Shown: positions 1 through 7,183 of the stretch, piece by piece | Position numbering within the stretch: the stretch's first letter is position 1 | Layout: the number at the start of each line of letters is the position of its first letter | Assembly: GCA_910584955.1 (NCBI GenBank) | Contig: CAJUDC010000020.1 | Coordinates: 15,120 to 25,793, forward strand | Direction: 5' to 3' | From: an uncultured Paraprevotella sp. | Lineage (GTDB): Bacteria > Bacteroidota > Bacteroidia > Bacteroidales > Bacteroidaceae | DNA: 10,674 nucleotides | Notes under the pieces: generated by a model | Told to the model about the DNA's origin: nothing | Seen by the model: the letters and a program-made list of their open reading frames with translations, nothing else | Databases searched by the model: none | Position numbers and translations under genes: made by a program

Positions 1-960
1 GCCGGACGCATCGCAACGCTCCAGACCCGGGAGACGGCCAACAGCATCCAGGAACAGATCGCCCGGCTCTATGTGCAGGCCCTCTACTCGCAAGAAGCCG
101 AAAAGGTGAACGAAAAACTGTGTGAAACCGCCGAACGGCAATACCAAAGAGGGGTGGAGATGAAGAACGAGGGATTGCTGGCTTTGGCCGACCTCGCCCA
201 GCTGGAAGCCCAGCTGAGCAGCAGCCGTTACGATGTGGTCAATGCCCGCACCCGGACAGCCGATTACAAACTGCAACTGAAAAAGTTATTAGAGATTGAC
301 GCCGGACAGCGTTTCAACATCGCATCCTCGCTACCGGCCGACGAAGCCGCCCTTTCTCCTCTCCCCGCACAGGCCGAAGTGCGGGAACAGGCGCTGAAGA
401 CACGGCCCGAAATACAAAGCGGCGAACTCGGCCTTCAAGCCGCCGACATGAACGTGGCCATCGCCAAAGCCGGTTTCTATCCCACCCTGTCGCTCAACGC
501 AGGCCTGGGCGACAGTCATTACAGCGGAAGCCGGTCGAACGCAGGAGAGCAGATGAAACAGAACCTGAGCGCATCGGTAGGTGTGACCGTATCCGTTCCG
601 ATTTTCGACAATCGCCGCAACAGAAGCACCCTGGAAAAAGCACGGCTGGCACAAGCCAGCGAACGGCTGGACCTGCAGGAACGGCGCAACACGCTGTCGG
701 CCACCATCGAAGAATACTGGCTTAACGCTTACAACAGCCAACAGCAGTTCATGGCGGCCCGTAGTAAAGTGCAAAGTATGCAGACCAGCTACCAACTGCT
801 GGACGAGCGGTTCAAGAACGGTCTGACGAACATCGTAGAACTGATGACCGGTCGGGACAACCTGCTCGCGGCCCTGCAAGAGCAATTGCAAAGCAAATAC
901 ACCGCCATCCTGAACCTGCAACTGCTCGGTTTCTACCAAGGAGATCCCATCCGATTATAA
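1..960 (+). CDS. TolC-family outer membrane efflux protein, C-terminal 319 residues (5' partial)
   Basis: This is the outer-membrane channel of a tripartite exporter; TolC-family trimers form a beta-barrel plus a long periplasmic alpha-helical tunnel that docks on a periplasmic adaptor. The reading frame is open from the first base, so the gene starts upstream and its signal peptide is not visible; an internal ATG at 73 is not the true start. The visible part has long Q/A/L/E-rich amphipathic helices, then a membrane-strand segment (GFYPTLSLNAGLG, about 475-515), a second strand ending in VSVPIF (about 586-605), and a final helical hairpin ending in QLLGFYQGD. This matches the second half of an outer membrane efflux protein (OEP) repeat pair. 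Family members usually have about 430-490 residues, so roughly 110-170 are missing. The adaptor gene follows 26 bases later. The family call is secure; the substrate is unknown. Confidence 0.93.
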   Translation, partial: AGRIATLQTRETANSIQEQIARLYVQALYSQEAEKVNEKLCETAERQYQRGVEMKNEGLLALADLAQLEAQLSSSRYDVVNARTRTADYKLQLKKLLEIDAGQRFNIASSLPADEAALSPLPAQAEVREQALKTRPEIQSGELGLQAADMNVAIAKAGFYPTLSLNAGLGDSHYSGSRSNAGEQMKQNLSASVGVTVSVPIFDNRRNRSTLEKARLAQASERLDLQERRNTLSATIEEYWLNAYNSQQQFMAARSKVQSMQTSYQLLDERFKNGLTNIVELMTGRDNLLAALQEQLQSKYTAILNLQLLGFYQGDPIRL

Positions 961-986
961 CCCTAATGAGATAAAGAACACACGAT

Positions 987-2174
987 ATGAAAACCATGCA
1001 ACGAAACATGATCGTCGGAGCAGCCGTAGCGGCTGTTGCCGGAACCGTATACCTGCTGTGGCCTTTCGGCCAACCGCAGCACACCGTCAGTTACGAAACC
1101 GCCGCCGCCGAAAAAGCCGACATACGCAGCAGTGTGACGGCCACCGGAACCATCGAACCCGTCACCAAAGTGGAGGTAGGTACGCAGGTGTCCGGTATCG
1201 TAAGCAAAATTTATGTGGATTACAACAGCATCGTAAAAGCCGGTCAGGTAATCGCCGAACTGGACAAGACAAACCTGACCAGCGAGCTGAACAGCGCACG
1301 GGCCAACCAGGCTGCGGCACAAAGCGAACTGGACTACCAGACGGCCAACTACAACCGTTACAAGAACCTGTACGACAAGGGCCTCGTCAGCGCCAATGAC
1401 TACGAAACCGCACGTCTTTCGTTCCGTAAAGCCCGTCAGACCGATATCACCGCACAGGAGAATGTAAAAAAGGCGGAGACGAATCTGGGCTACGCCACCA
1501 TTACTTCGCCCATCGACGGTGTGGTGCTGAGCAAGGCGGTGGAAGAAGGACAGACCGTAGCCGCCAGTTTCAGCACACCTACATTGTTCACTATCGCACA
1601 GGACCTGACCGACATGCGTGTCATAGCCGACATCGACGAGGCGGACATCGGTAACGTGAAAGACGGTCAACGCGTCACCTTTACGGTGGATGCTTTTCCC
1701 GACGATGTTTTCCAGGGACAGGTGACACAAGTGCGCCAGGAGGCCGCCACAGAAAGTAACGTAGTGACATACGAAGTGGTGATCTCGGCTCCGAACAACG
1801 ATCTGAAGCTGAAGCCCGGGCTGACAGCCAATGTCACCGTATACACCCAGGAAAAAAACAATGTTCTGGCAGTGCCCGCCAAAGCGCTCCGGTTCACTCC
1901 CAACGAACACATGCTGGCCAAAGACGAAAACATAGCCGACTGCGCAGGGAAAACGAAAGTATGGGTGCGCGAGGGCCACACGTTCCGGGCCATTCCCGTA
2001 CAGACGGGAGCCACCAACGGCAGCCTCACCGAAATCACCGGCGGGCTGAAAGCCGGCACCCGGGTCCTCACCGACTACGACCTGAATGCAGAAGCCGCCC
2101 CGCAGGAACAACAGCAAAAAAATCCGTTCATGCCGGGCCCTCCGGGAAAAAACAAGAACAACAAAAAAAGATAA
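987..2174 (+). CDS. MacA/HlyD-like periplasmic adaptor (membrane fusion protein)
   Basis: This 395-residue periplasmic adaptor would link the inner-membrane ABC permease to the TolC-like channel. A single N-terminal membrane anchor or uncleaved signal lies at about residues 8-26. A first half of the lipoyl (barrel-sandwich) domain follows at 60-93 (VGTQVSGIVSKIYV...VKAGQVIAELD). An alpha-helical coiled-coil hairpin spans about 95-166, and the second lipoyl half is at 168-190 (ATITSPIDGVVLSKAVEEGQ). Beta-barrel and membrane-proximal domains fill 205-365. The C-terminus (370-395) is a Q/N/P/K-rich tail ending in lysines and looks disordered. Length is slightly above E. coli MacA. The ATG at 987 is chosen because the hydrophobic anchor follows at once; an in-frame ATG three codons later is possible. 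The ABC ATPase gene starts 15 bases after the stop. Orthology to MacA itself is not proven. Confidence 0.94.
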   Translation: MKTMQRNMIVGAAVAAVAGTVYLLWPFGQPQHTVSYETAAAEKADIRSSVTATGTIEPVTKVEVGTQVSGIVSKIYVDYNSIVKAGQVIAELDKTNLTSELNSARANQAAAQSELDYQTANYNRYKNLYDKGLVSANDYETARLSFRKARQTDITAQENVKKAETNLGYATITSPIDGVVLSKAVEEGQTVAASFSTPTLFTIAQDLTDMRVIADIDEADIGNVKDGQRVTFTVDAFPDDVFQGQVTQVRQEAATESNVVTYEVVISAPNNDLKLKPGLTANVTVYTQEKNNVLAVPAKALRFTPNEHMLAKDENIADCAGKTKVWVREGHTFRAIPVQTGATNGSLTEITGGLKAGTRVLTDYDLNAEAAPQEQQQKNPFMPGPPGKNKNNKKR

Positions 2175-2189
2175 CCACCGGTAGCAAGC

Positions 2190-2948
2190 ATGGAAAACAA
2201 GAGTAAGAAAACAGTCATTGAGCTAGACAATGTGCGCCGCGACTTCGTCGTAGGTTCCGAAACCGTGCATGCCCTGCGAGGCATCTCCTTCAAGATCCAC
2301 GAAGGTGAGTTCGTCACTATCATGGGCACCTCGGGTTCCGGCAAATCCACCCTGCTCAACCAATTGGGCTGTCTGGATACTCCCACCTCCGGCGAGTACT
2401 ACCTGGACGGCATCTCCGTACGGGCCATGAGCAAATCGCAACGCGCCAAACTGCGTAACCGAAAGATAGGCTTCGTGTTTCAGAATTACAATCTGCTGGC
2501 CAAGACAACGGCTGTAGAGAATGTGGAACTGCCCTTGATGTACAATCCGGCCTACAACGCCCGCCAACGTCGCGAAGCGGCAGTAAAGGCCCTGGAGGCC
2601 GTAGGACTGGGCAACCGCCTGTATCATAAAAGCAATCAGATGTCCGGCGGACAGATGCAACGTGTGGCCATCGCCCGAGCACTGGTAAACAATCCGGCTG
2701 TGATTCTGGCCGACGAAGCCACCGGCAACCTGGACACGCGGACCAGTTTCGAGGTGCTTGTGCTGTTTCAGCGCCTATATGCCGAAGGACGCACCATCAT
2801 CTTCGTCACCCATAATCCCGAAATAGCCCGATACAGCAGCCGCAATATCATGCTGCGCGACGGCAAAATACGCGAAGACGTAGTGAACACGAACATCCTG
2901 TCGGCCGCCGAAGCACTGGCCGATCTGCCGTTGCCCCAGGACGACTGA
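2190..2948 (+). CDS. ABC transporter ATP-binding protein, MacB/LolD-type
   Basis: This 252-residue cytoplasmic ATPase would power the exporter. All nucleotide-binding motifs are intact: Walker A GTSGSGKS at residues 46-53, Q-loop Gln98 (VFQNYNLL), signature MSGGQ at 151-155, Walker B ILADEA with Asp175 and Glu176, D-loop around 180-183 (NLDT), and switch His208 (FVTHNPE). The FVFQNYNLLAKTTAVENVELPL stretch, quoted here in part as VFQNYNLL, is typical of the MacB/LolD/FtsE group that works with FtsX-fold permeases rather than substrate-channel ABC exporters. In E. coli MacB the ATPase and permease are one polypeptide; here they are separate genes, as is common in Bacteroidetes. It lies between the adaptor gene and the permease gene, 53 bases before the latter. 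The function as a transporter ATPase is near certain; the cargo is unknown. Confidence 0.96.
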   Translation: MENKSKKTVIELDNVRRDFVVGSETVHALRGISFKIHEGEFVTIMGTSGSGKSTLLNQLGCLDTPTSGEYYLDGISVRAMSKSQRAKLRNRKIGFVFQNYNLLAKTTAVENVELPLMYNPAYNARQRREAAVKALEAVGLGNRLYHKSNQMSGGQMQRVAIARALVNNPAVILADEATGNLDTRTSFEVLVLFQRLYAEGRTIIFVTHNPEIARYSSRNIMLRDGKIREDVVNTNILSAAEALADLPLPQDD

Positions 2949-2959
2949 ACCGAACGCAT

Positions 2960-2977
2960 CCGGGAGTCTTATCCCGG
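2960..2977 (+). other. Intercistronic hairpin between ATPase and permease genes
   Basis: A perfect 6-bp GC-rich inverted repeat, CCGGGA at 2960-2965 and TCCCGG at 2972-2977 with a 6-base loop, sits in the largest gap (53 bases) of the exporter operon, 12 bases after the ATPase stop. It is not followed by a T tract, so it is not a standard intrinsic terminator. It might stabilise or process the transcript, or adjust expression of the permease relative to the ATPase. The structure is seen; the role is inferred. Confidence 0.4.
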
Positions 2978-3001
2978 TAAAGAAACGAATAGTGTACGAC
3001 C

Positions 3002-4219
3002 ATGAATTTTACAAACCTCATAAAAGTGGCTCTTAAAGCCATCGCCAGCAACAAGTTCCGTTCTTTCCTGTCCATGCTCGGCATCATTATCGGAGTGGCG
3101 GCTGTCATTATCATGATGGCTATCGGACAAGGGTCCAAGGAAAGCATCCGGCAAAACATCTCGCAAATGGGTACGAACATCATTATGATCCGTCCCGGAG
3201 CCGACATGCGGGGAGGGGTACGTCTGGATCCCAGTGCCATGCAGACACTGAAAGCCGAAGACTATCTGAGTATCCGCGACGAAACGAAATTCGTCACTTA
3301 CGTCAGTCCCGAAGTCTCCAGTTCCGGGCAGGCCATCTACGGCGCCAACAACACGCTGACTTCCGTCTACGGCGAAAGTACCGATTATCTGAGCATCAAA
3401 CAATGGAAAGTGGAAGACGGCGAGATGTTTACCGAGGAAGACATCAAAAGAAGCGCCAAGGTGTGTGTGATCGGTAAAACCGTAGCCGACGAACTGTTCC
3501 CGGAAGGGACCGATCCCGTGGGGAAGACCATACGGTTCAAATCCATACCGTTCCGCGTGGCGGGTGTACTTAAATCGAAAGGATATAACAGCTTCGGCAT
3601 GGATCAGGATAACCTTATCCTTGCACCGTATACCACCGTCATGAAACGCATCCTGGCCCAAACCTGGTTTAATTCGATTAACTGCTCGGCCGTCACGGAG
3701 GAAAGAACCGATGAAGCCATTGAAGAACTGACCGGCATACTGCGCCGCAACCACAAACTGAAAGACGGAAGCGACGACGATTTCACCATACGGTCGCAGC
3801 AGGAAATGATGGACACCATGTCCTCCACGATGGATACGATAACCGTCATTCTGGTGGTGGCCGCCGCTTTTTCCCTTCTGGTAGCCGGCATCGGTATCAT
3901 GAACATCATGCTGGTGTCTGTTACCGAACGCACCCGGGAGATCGGCCTGCGCATGTCGGTCGGCGCACGCGGCATCGACATTTGCAATCAGTTCCTCATC
4001 GAATCTGTGGCCATCAGCATCACCGGCGGTCTGCTGGGCATCGGCGTAGGGTATTTGGGAACACTGGTATGCGGCAGCATGGGACTGCCCACCTCCATTC
4101 CGCTGTGGAGCATAATGGTCAGCTTTGCCGTCTGTACCGTCATCGGCGTAGGATTCGGTTATTTCCCGGCCCGGAAAGCGGCCAAGATGGACCCCATCGA
4201 GGCCATCCGTTACGAATAG
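3002..4219 (+). CDS. ABC transporter permease, MacB/FtsX fold
   Basis: This 405-residue inner-membrane permease has the mechanotransmission topology of MacB. The first membrane helix is at about residues 20-42 (LSMLGIIIGVAAVIIMMAIG), followed by a large periplasmic domain at 43-278 (MacB_PCD type). Three further helices lie at about 279-305, 331-356 and 368-388 (FtsX domain). The cytoplasmic stretch RTREIGLRMSVGARG (310-324) is the conserved coupling-helix region that contacts the ATPase, and the C-terminus ends in the family motif ARKAAKMDPIEAIRYE. The length equals that of MacB without its ATPase domain. With the adaptor and TolC-like channel upstream, it would expel a periplasmic or inner-membrane substrate such as a peptide, lipid or macrolide-like compound; which one cannot be read from sequence. 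The start at 3002 is immediately followed by the usual N-terminal amphipathic segment. Confidence 0.95.
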   Translation: MNFTNLIKVALKAIASNKFRSFLSMLGIIIGVAAVIIMMAIGQGSKESIRQNISQMGTNIIMIRPGADMRGGVRLDPSAMQTLKAEDYLSIRDETKFVTYVSPEVSSSGQAIYGANNTLTSVYGESTDYLSIKQWKVEDGEMFTEEDIKRSAKVCVIGKTVADELFPEGTDPVGKTIRFKSIPFRVAGVLKSKGYNSFGMDQDNLILAPYTTVMKRILAQTWFNSINCSAVTEERTDEAIEELTGILRRNHKLKDGSDDDFTIRSQQEMMDTMSSTMDTITVILVVAAAFSLLVAGIGIMNIMLVSVTERTREIGLRMSVGARGIDICNQFLIESVAISITGGLLGIGVGYLGTLVCGSMGLPTSIPLWSIMVSFAVCTVIGVGFGYFPARKAAKMDPIEAIRYE

Positions 4220-4246
4220 GTACCTCCCAAAGGTAATATATATAAT

Positions 4247-5461
4247 ATGAGAAACTACCCCACCTGCCGTTCCGGTTCACTTGAAACGTTCATTCATCTA
4301 CTGGTATGGATCTTTCTGTTCGGCCTCCCGCACATGATGATGATGCGGGAAGGCATTGTCCAGCCTTGGTACAAAATGCTTTACATGCTGGGGGCACCGC
4401 TCCTTCTGGCCGGTGTGTTCTATCTGAACTACCTCGTACTTGCGCCCCGGCTGCTGCTCCGCCACAAAATCAAACGCTATCTGTCGGCCAATATCGCCAC
4501 AATGATCACGGCTTTTGTCCTGCTCCAAGGATGGTTCTGGACGATGGATCATCTGCCCGCTCTCGCCGTTCGGGCGCCCCAAGGTCCTGCCACGGAAAAC
4601 ACCGTCGCAAGCCCTCGCAAACCTACTGACGAACAAGAACGCACGACGGCAAGCCCGTCGGAACCGGATCACGCCCCGGCCCCGCACAAAGGCGCCCCGC
4701 ATAACGAAAAAGGCCAACGACAGCGACCCGATACGGTGAGCGTCATCCTGTTTCGCCTCCGCGATCTGATGCTATATGCCTTTGCAGCGGCGTTGGCAGC
4801 CGTCATCCAGATGAGCCGACAATGGCACCGCGCCGAGCTGCGCCGCAAAAAGGCGGAACTCAAACAGACCGAGACGGAACTGCAAAGCCTCCGCAACCAA
4901 ATCAACCCGCACTTTCTGCTCAACACCCTCAACAATATCTATGCACTCATCGCCTTCGATACCGAAAAGGCACAACAGGCGGTTCTGGATCTGAGCAAAC
5001 TGCTGCGTCACCTTCTGTATGAAAACAAGGAGATATATACCGATCTGAACAAGGAGATCGAATTTCTTCGCAACTATGTGGAGTTGATGCGCATACGGCT
5101 ATCGGAACACATCGAGCTGGACTTCCAGACCGACGTGCCGCCGGAGAACAACCTGCGCATCGCACCGCTCATCTTCATCTCGCTCATCGAAAATGCTTTC
5201 AAGCACGGCATCAGTCCTACGGCTCCCAGCTTCATCCGCATACATATCGAGGCCGATCCAGAAAGCGGTCGCATCACCTGCCGCACCTGTAACTCGAACT
5301 TCCCCAAACGAAGCAACGACATCAGCGGAAGCGGCGTAGGACTGAAACAGGTGCAGCGACGGCTCGACCTCATTTATCCGCACCACTACCGGTGGGACAA
5401 AGGCGTAGACAACGACACGTCGTGCTATCACTCCGTATTAACCATCGAAACCACACCGTAA
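4247..5461 (+). CDS. LytS/YehU-type membrane sensor histidine kinase
   Basis: This 404-residue kinase belongs to the His_kinase (PF06580) plus HATPase_c class that pairs with LytTR regulators. Four membrane helices are visible at about residues 14-31, 46-66, 80-99 and 168-190. The phosphoacceptor is His222 within QINPHFLLNTLNN, preceded by a charged coiled coil (193-217). The ATP-binding domain has the N box around Asn316 (FISLIENAFKHG) and the glycine box SGSGVGL at 360-366. The usual D-box region between them is short, as is typical of this family. The loop between helices 3 and 4 (about 100-167) is unusually long and low in complexity, rich in Pro, Thr, Glu, Lys and His. The gene starts 27 bases after the permease stop, with an AAAGG stretch upstream that might act as a weak ribosome binding site, and ends one base before its response regulator. 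Confidence 0.94.
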   Translation: MRNYPTCRSGSLETFIHLLVWIFLFGLPHMMMMREGIVQPWYKMLYMLGAPLLLAGVFYLNYLVLAPRLLLRHKIKRYLSANIATMITAFVLLQGWFWTMDHLPALAVRAPQGPATENTVASPRKPTDEQERTTASPSEPDHAPAPHKGAPHNEKGQRQRPDTVSVILFRLRDLMLYAFAAALAAVIQMSRQWHRAELRRKKAELKQTETELQSLRNQINPHFLLNTLNNIYALIAFDTEKAQQAVLDLSKLLRHLLYENKEIYTDLNKEIEFLRNYVELMRIRLSEHIELDFQTDVPPENNLRIAPLIFISLIENAFKHGISPTAPSFIRIHIEADPESGRITCRTCNSNFPKRSNDISGSGVGLKQVQRRLDLIYPHHYRWDKGVDNDTSCYHSVLTIETTP

Positions 5462-5462
5462 C

Positions 5463-6176
5463 ATGCCGATTAAATGTGCCATCATCGACGACGAGCCGCT
5501 GGCTCGCGACCTATTGGAAAGTTATGTGAACCGCACCCCGTTCCTCTCGTTGGAAGGTAAATACAGCAGCGCCATAACCGCATTGAAAGACGTCGGGGAG
5601 AAACAAATCCGACTGCTCTTTCTCGACATACAGATGCCGGACATGAACGGCATGGAGTTTTCCCGCCTCATACCGCCCGAAACACGCATCATCTTTACCA
5701 CGGCCTTTCAACAGTATGCCGTGGACGGCTTTCGCGTGAACGCGCTCGACTATCTGATGAAGCCCATCAACTACAGTGAGTTTCTGCGGTCTGCCAACAA
5801 GGCGTTGGAGTGGTTCCGCCTCACGTGCCAAACGCCGGCGGAGCCTACGCAACCCGACTTCATCTATGTGAAGTCCGACTACAAACTTGTACAAATCAGG
5901 TTGAACGATATACTGTACATCGAAGGCCTGAAGGACTACCTGAAAATATATGTCGAAGACCGTCCGCGCCCCATTCTCTCGCTAATCAGCATGAAAGCCA
6001 TGGAAGAACGGCTACCGTCTCCGCCGTTCATGCGGGTACACCGCTCTTTCATCGTCCACACGGCCAAGGTAAAAACACTCGACAAAGGTCAGATCCTTTT
6101 CGGGAATTGCCGCATCCCCGTCTCAGACAGTTACAAAAACGATTTTTTGCAGTTCCTGGGCGAGCATACGTTGTAA
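5463..6176 (+). CDS. LytTR-family response regulator
   Basis: This 237-residue cytoplasmic transcription regulator is the partner of the kinase encoded just upstream (one-base gap, so translation is probably coupled). The N-terminal receiver domain (about 3-115) has the acidic pair Asp9/Asp10, phosphoacceptor Asp55 (LFLDIQMPDMNG), Thr79/Thr80 and Lys100 in LMKPINY. A short linker leads to a LytTR DNA-binding domain at about 131-234, recognisable from FIYVKSDYKLVQI, DILYIEGLKDYLKIY and FMRVHRSFIVH. LytTR proteins bind pairs of short direct repeats upstream of their targets. The most likely target is the promoter of this exporter operon, which lies outside the window, so autoregulation is an inference. 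All key residues are present and no damage is seen. Confidence 0.95.
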   Translation: MPIKCAIIDDEPLARDLLESYVNRTPFLSLEGKYSSAITALKDVGEKQIRLLFLDIQMPDMNGMEFSRLIPPETRIIFTTAFQQYAVDGFRVNALDYLMKPINYSEFLRSANKALEWFRLTCQTPAEPTQPDFIYVKSDYKLVQIRLNDILYIEGLKDYLKIYVEDRPRPILSLISMKAMEERLPSPPFMRVHRSFIVHTAKVKTLDKGQILFGNCRIPVSDSYKNDFLQFLGEHTL

Positions 6177-6234
6177 AAGTTGTTAAATACCCAAATGCCG
6201 GAGATAAAGAAAGAGCGTTTTCTTTTCTTTTTCT

Positions 6235-6242
6235 TATTTTTG
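6235..6242 (+). promoter_or_regulatory. Putative Bacteroidetes -7 promoter box for the DUF4468 gene
   Basis: TATTTTTG fits the Bacteroidetes primary sigma factor -7 consensus TAnnTTTG and lies 29 bases before the ATG at 6272. No good -33 element (TTTG or TTG at a 17-19 base spacing) was found; the upstream sequence is a pyrimidine-rich tract. Because T-rich DNA can match by chance, confidence is moderate. Confidence 0.5.
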
Positions 6243-6271
6243 TGACCGGAATTTTAAATATTGCAGAATTT

Positions 6272-6892
6272 ATGAAAAAATTACTCCTATCCTTATTATT
6301 ATGTTTGCCCGTACTTGTACTCGCCAAAGAGAAAGACGATTCAAAATATCTGGCCGGAGCCGTACCGGAAGAGAACGGCATCGTGAAGTTCCAACAGACA
6401 TTTTCGGTTCCCGGGAAGAGCAAACAGGAGATTTTTAATGTCATGTCGGCCTACGTGCAGCAGGTTGTGGACGCCGCACAGCCCGGACAACGCACACGCA
6501 TCCTCCAGTCGGACGCTGCCGGTGGCGAGATCGTGGCACGCATTGAAGAATGGATGGAATTCAAAAAGAAACCGTTATATTGGGACCGTACCCGCTTCCG
6601 TTATCAACTCATCGTACAATGCTCCGACGGGAAATGCCGGATGGAGATCACCCAAATCAGCTATTACTACGAAGAAGATATGGAAGGCAACAACGGGCGG
6701 ACGTATAAAGCGGAAGAATGGATCACCGACAAAGAAGCATTGAACAAGGCCAAAACCAAACTGCTCCTCGGTTCCGCCAAATTCAGACGGAAGACCGTAG
6801 ACCGCGTAGAGACCCTATTCGAGACCGCCCGTGAGGCATTCGAAACACCGGTCCCGGAAAAGAAACGGGCCACACAACTCATCAAAGAATAA
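6272..6892 (+). CDS. Secreted DUF4468 domain protein
   Basis: This 206-residue protein begins with a signal peptide (MKKLLLSLLLCLPVLVLA, probable cleavage after residue 18), so it is expected in the periplasm or cell envelope. The Cys at residue 11 is inside the hydrophobic core and is not a convincing lipobox. The mature N-terminal half resembles DUF4468 (predicted TBP-like fold): NGIVKFQQTFSVPGKSKQEIF, seen here at 35-55, followed by an alternating strand/helix pattern with Trp94, Trp104 and aromatic-rich YRYQ/SYYYEED segments up to about 150. Cys117 and Cys122 could form a disulfide. The C-terminal third (155-206) is a Lys/Arg/Glu-rich helical region. The frame is open much further upstream inside the response regulator gene, but the ATG at 6272 is chosen for its signal peptide and for the promoter box before it. 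The biochemical function of the family is not known to me; no enzymatic motif is visible. Confidence 0.85.
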   Translation: MKKLLLSLLLCLPVLVLAKEKDDSKYLAGAVPEENGIVKFQQTFSVPGKSKQEIFNVMSAYVQQVVDAAQPGQRTRILQSDAAGGEIVARIEEWMEFKKKPLYWDRTRFRYQLIVQCSDGKCRMEITQISYYYEEDMEGNNGRTYKAEEWITDKEALNKAKTKLLLGSAKFRRKTVDRVETLFETAREAFETPVPEKKRATQLIKE

Positions 6893-6925
6893 CGTCCGGC
6901 CTGCCCCTGTGCCGCCGGCTCCCAT

Positions 6926-6984
6926 AAACGATCTTGTCTTTCCCGGAATATTCATTCCGAAAAGCACAAGATCGTTTTCTTTTT
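6926..6984 (+). terminator. Strong composite rho-independent terminator
   Basis: A perfect 12-bp stem (AAACGATCTTGT at 6926-6937 with ACAAGATCGTTT at 6966-6977) encloses a further 4-bp helix (6938-6941 with 6961-6964) and an apical 6-bp stem with a 4-base loop (CGGAAT 6944-6949, ATTCCG 6954-6959). It is followed by a TCTTTTT tail. It lies 34 bases after the DUF4468 stop and closes that transcription unit. The run of A at the left base could allow weak function from the other strand. Confidence 0.9.
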
Positions 6985-7012
6985 ATCTTCATCACCTCAC
7001 GAAGTCCTACTA

Positions 7013-7033
7013 CACACTTTTACCTAAAGTGTG
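7013..7033. repeat. Perfect 8-bp inverted repeat
   Basis: CACACTTT at 7013-7020 and AAAGTGTG at 7026-7033 flank the 5-base loop TACCT. No T tract follows on either strand, so a terminator role is unlikely. It could be a DNA-binding dyad or part of an RNA hairpin. It is about 220 bases upstream of the -7 box of the next operon, which is far for a classical operator. Confidence 0.45.
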
Positions 7034-7161
7034 CAAACCTGTTTAAAAACCCGCACAAAAAGGCACAAAATGAGCAAAACGACGCACTTCATTGTCCTAC
7101 AAACCGTTTCATATTAAACTATACAAGCATTTTCTTTTCTCACCTTAAAACCAAATATTTA

Positions 7162-7183
7162 CGTAGAAAACGCCCTTTCTACG
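7162..7183. repeat. Perfect 8-bp inverted repeat upstream of the TPR/oxidoreductase operon
   Basis: CGTAGAAA at 7162-7169 and TTTCTACG at 7176-7183 flank the 6-base loop ACGCCC. The dyad is centred about 78 bases upstream of the -7 box at 7250, a reasonable position for an activator site. As RNA it would make a stable hairpin, but no T tract follows on the + strand. No matching regulator can be named. Confidence 0.45.

Noticed and set aside
963..2117. A 384-codon open frame on the minus strand opposite the adaptor gene
   Set aside because: It is the mirror of a secure adaptor gene in GC-rich DNA, is rich in Val, Gly, Phe and His in the way antisense shadows are, and shows no recognisable domain.
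2190..4219. Frameshifted single MacB gene split into ATPase and permease
   Set aside because: Both frames have full family domains, their own start codons and a 53-base gap; separate genes are normal for this transporter group in Bacteroidetes.
6206..6225. A terminator after the response regulator gene (AAAGAAA paired with TTTCTTT before a T-rich tract)
   Set aside because: The 7-bp stem is almost entirely A-T and would be too weak; the pyrimidine tract overlaps the promoter-like region instead. Some read-through attenuation cannot be excluded.
5810..6271. Upstream extension of the DUF4468 reading frame into the response regulator gene
   Set aside because: The extension has no family features and would bury the signal peptide that begins at 6272; the promoter-like box lies inside the extension.
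7053..7070. Iteron-like direct repeats (two GCACAAAA copies)
   Set aside because: Only two short copies in A-rich DNA, with no replication gene nearby; likely chance.
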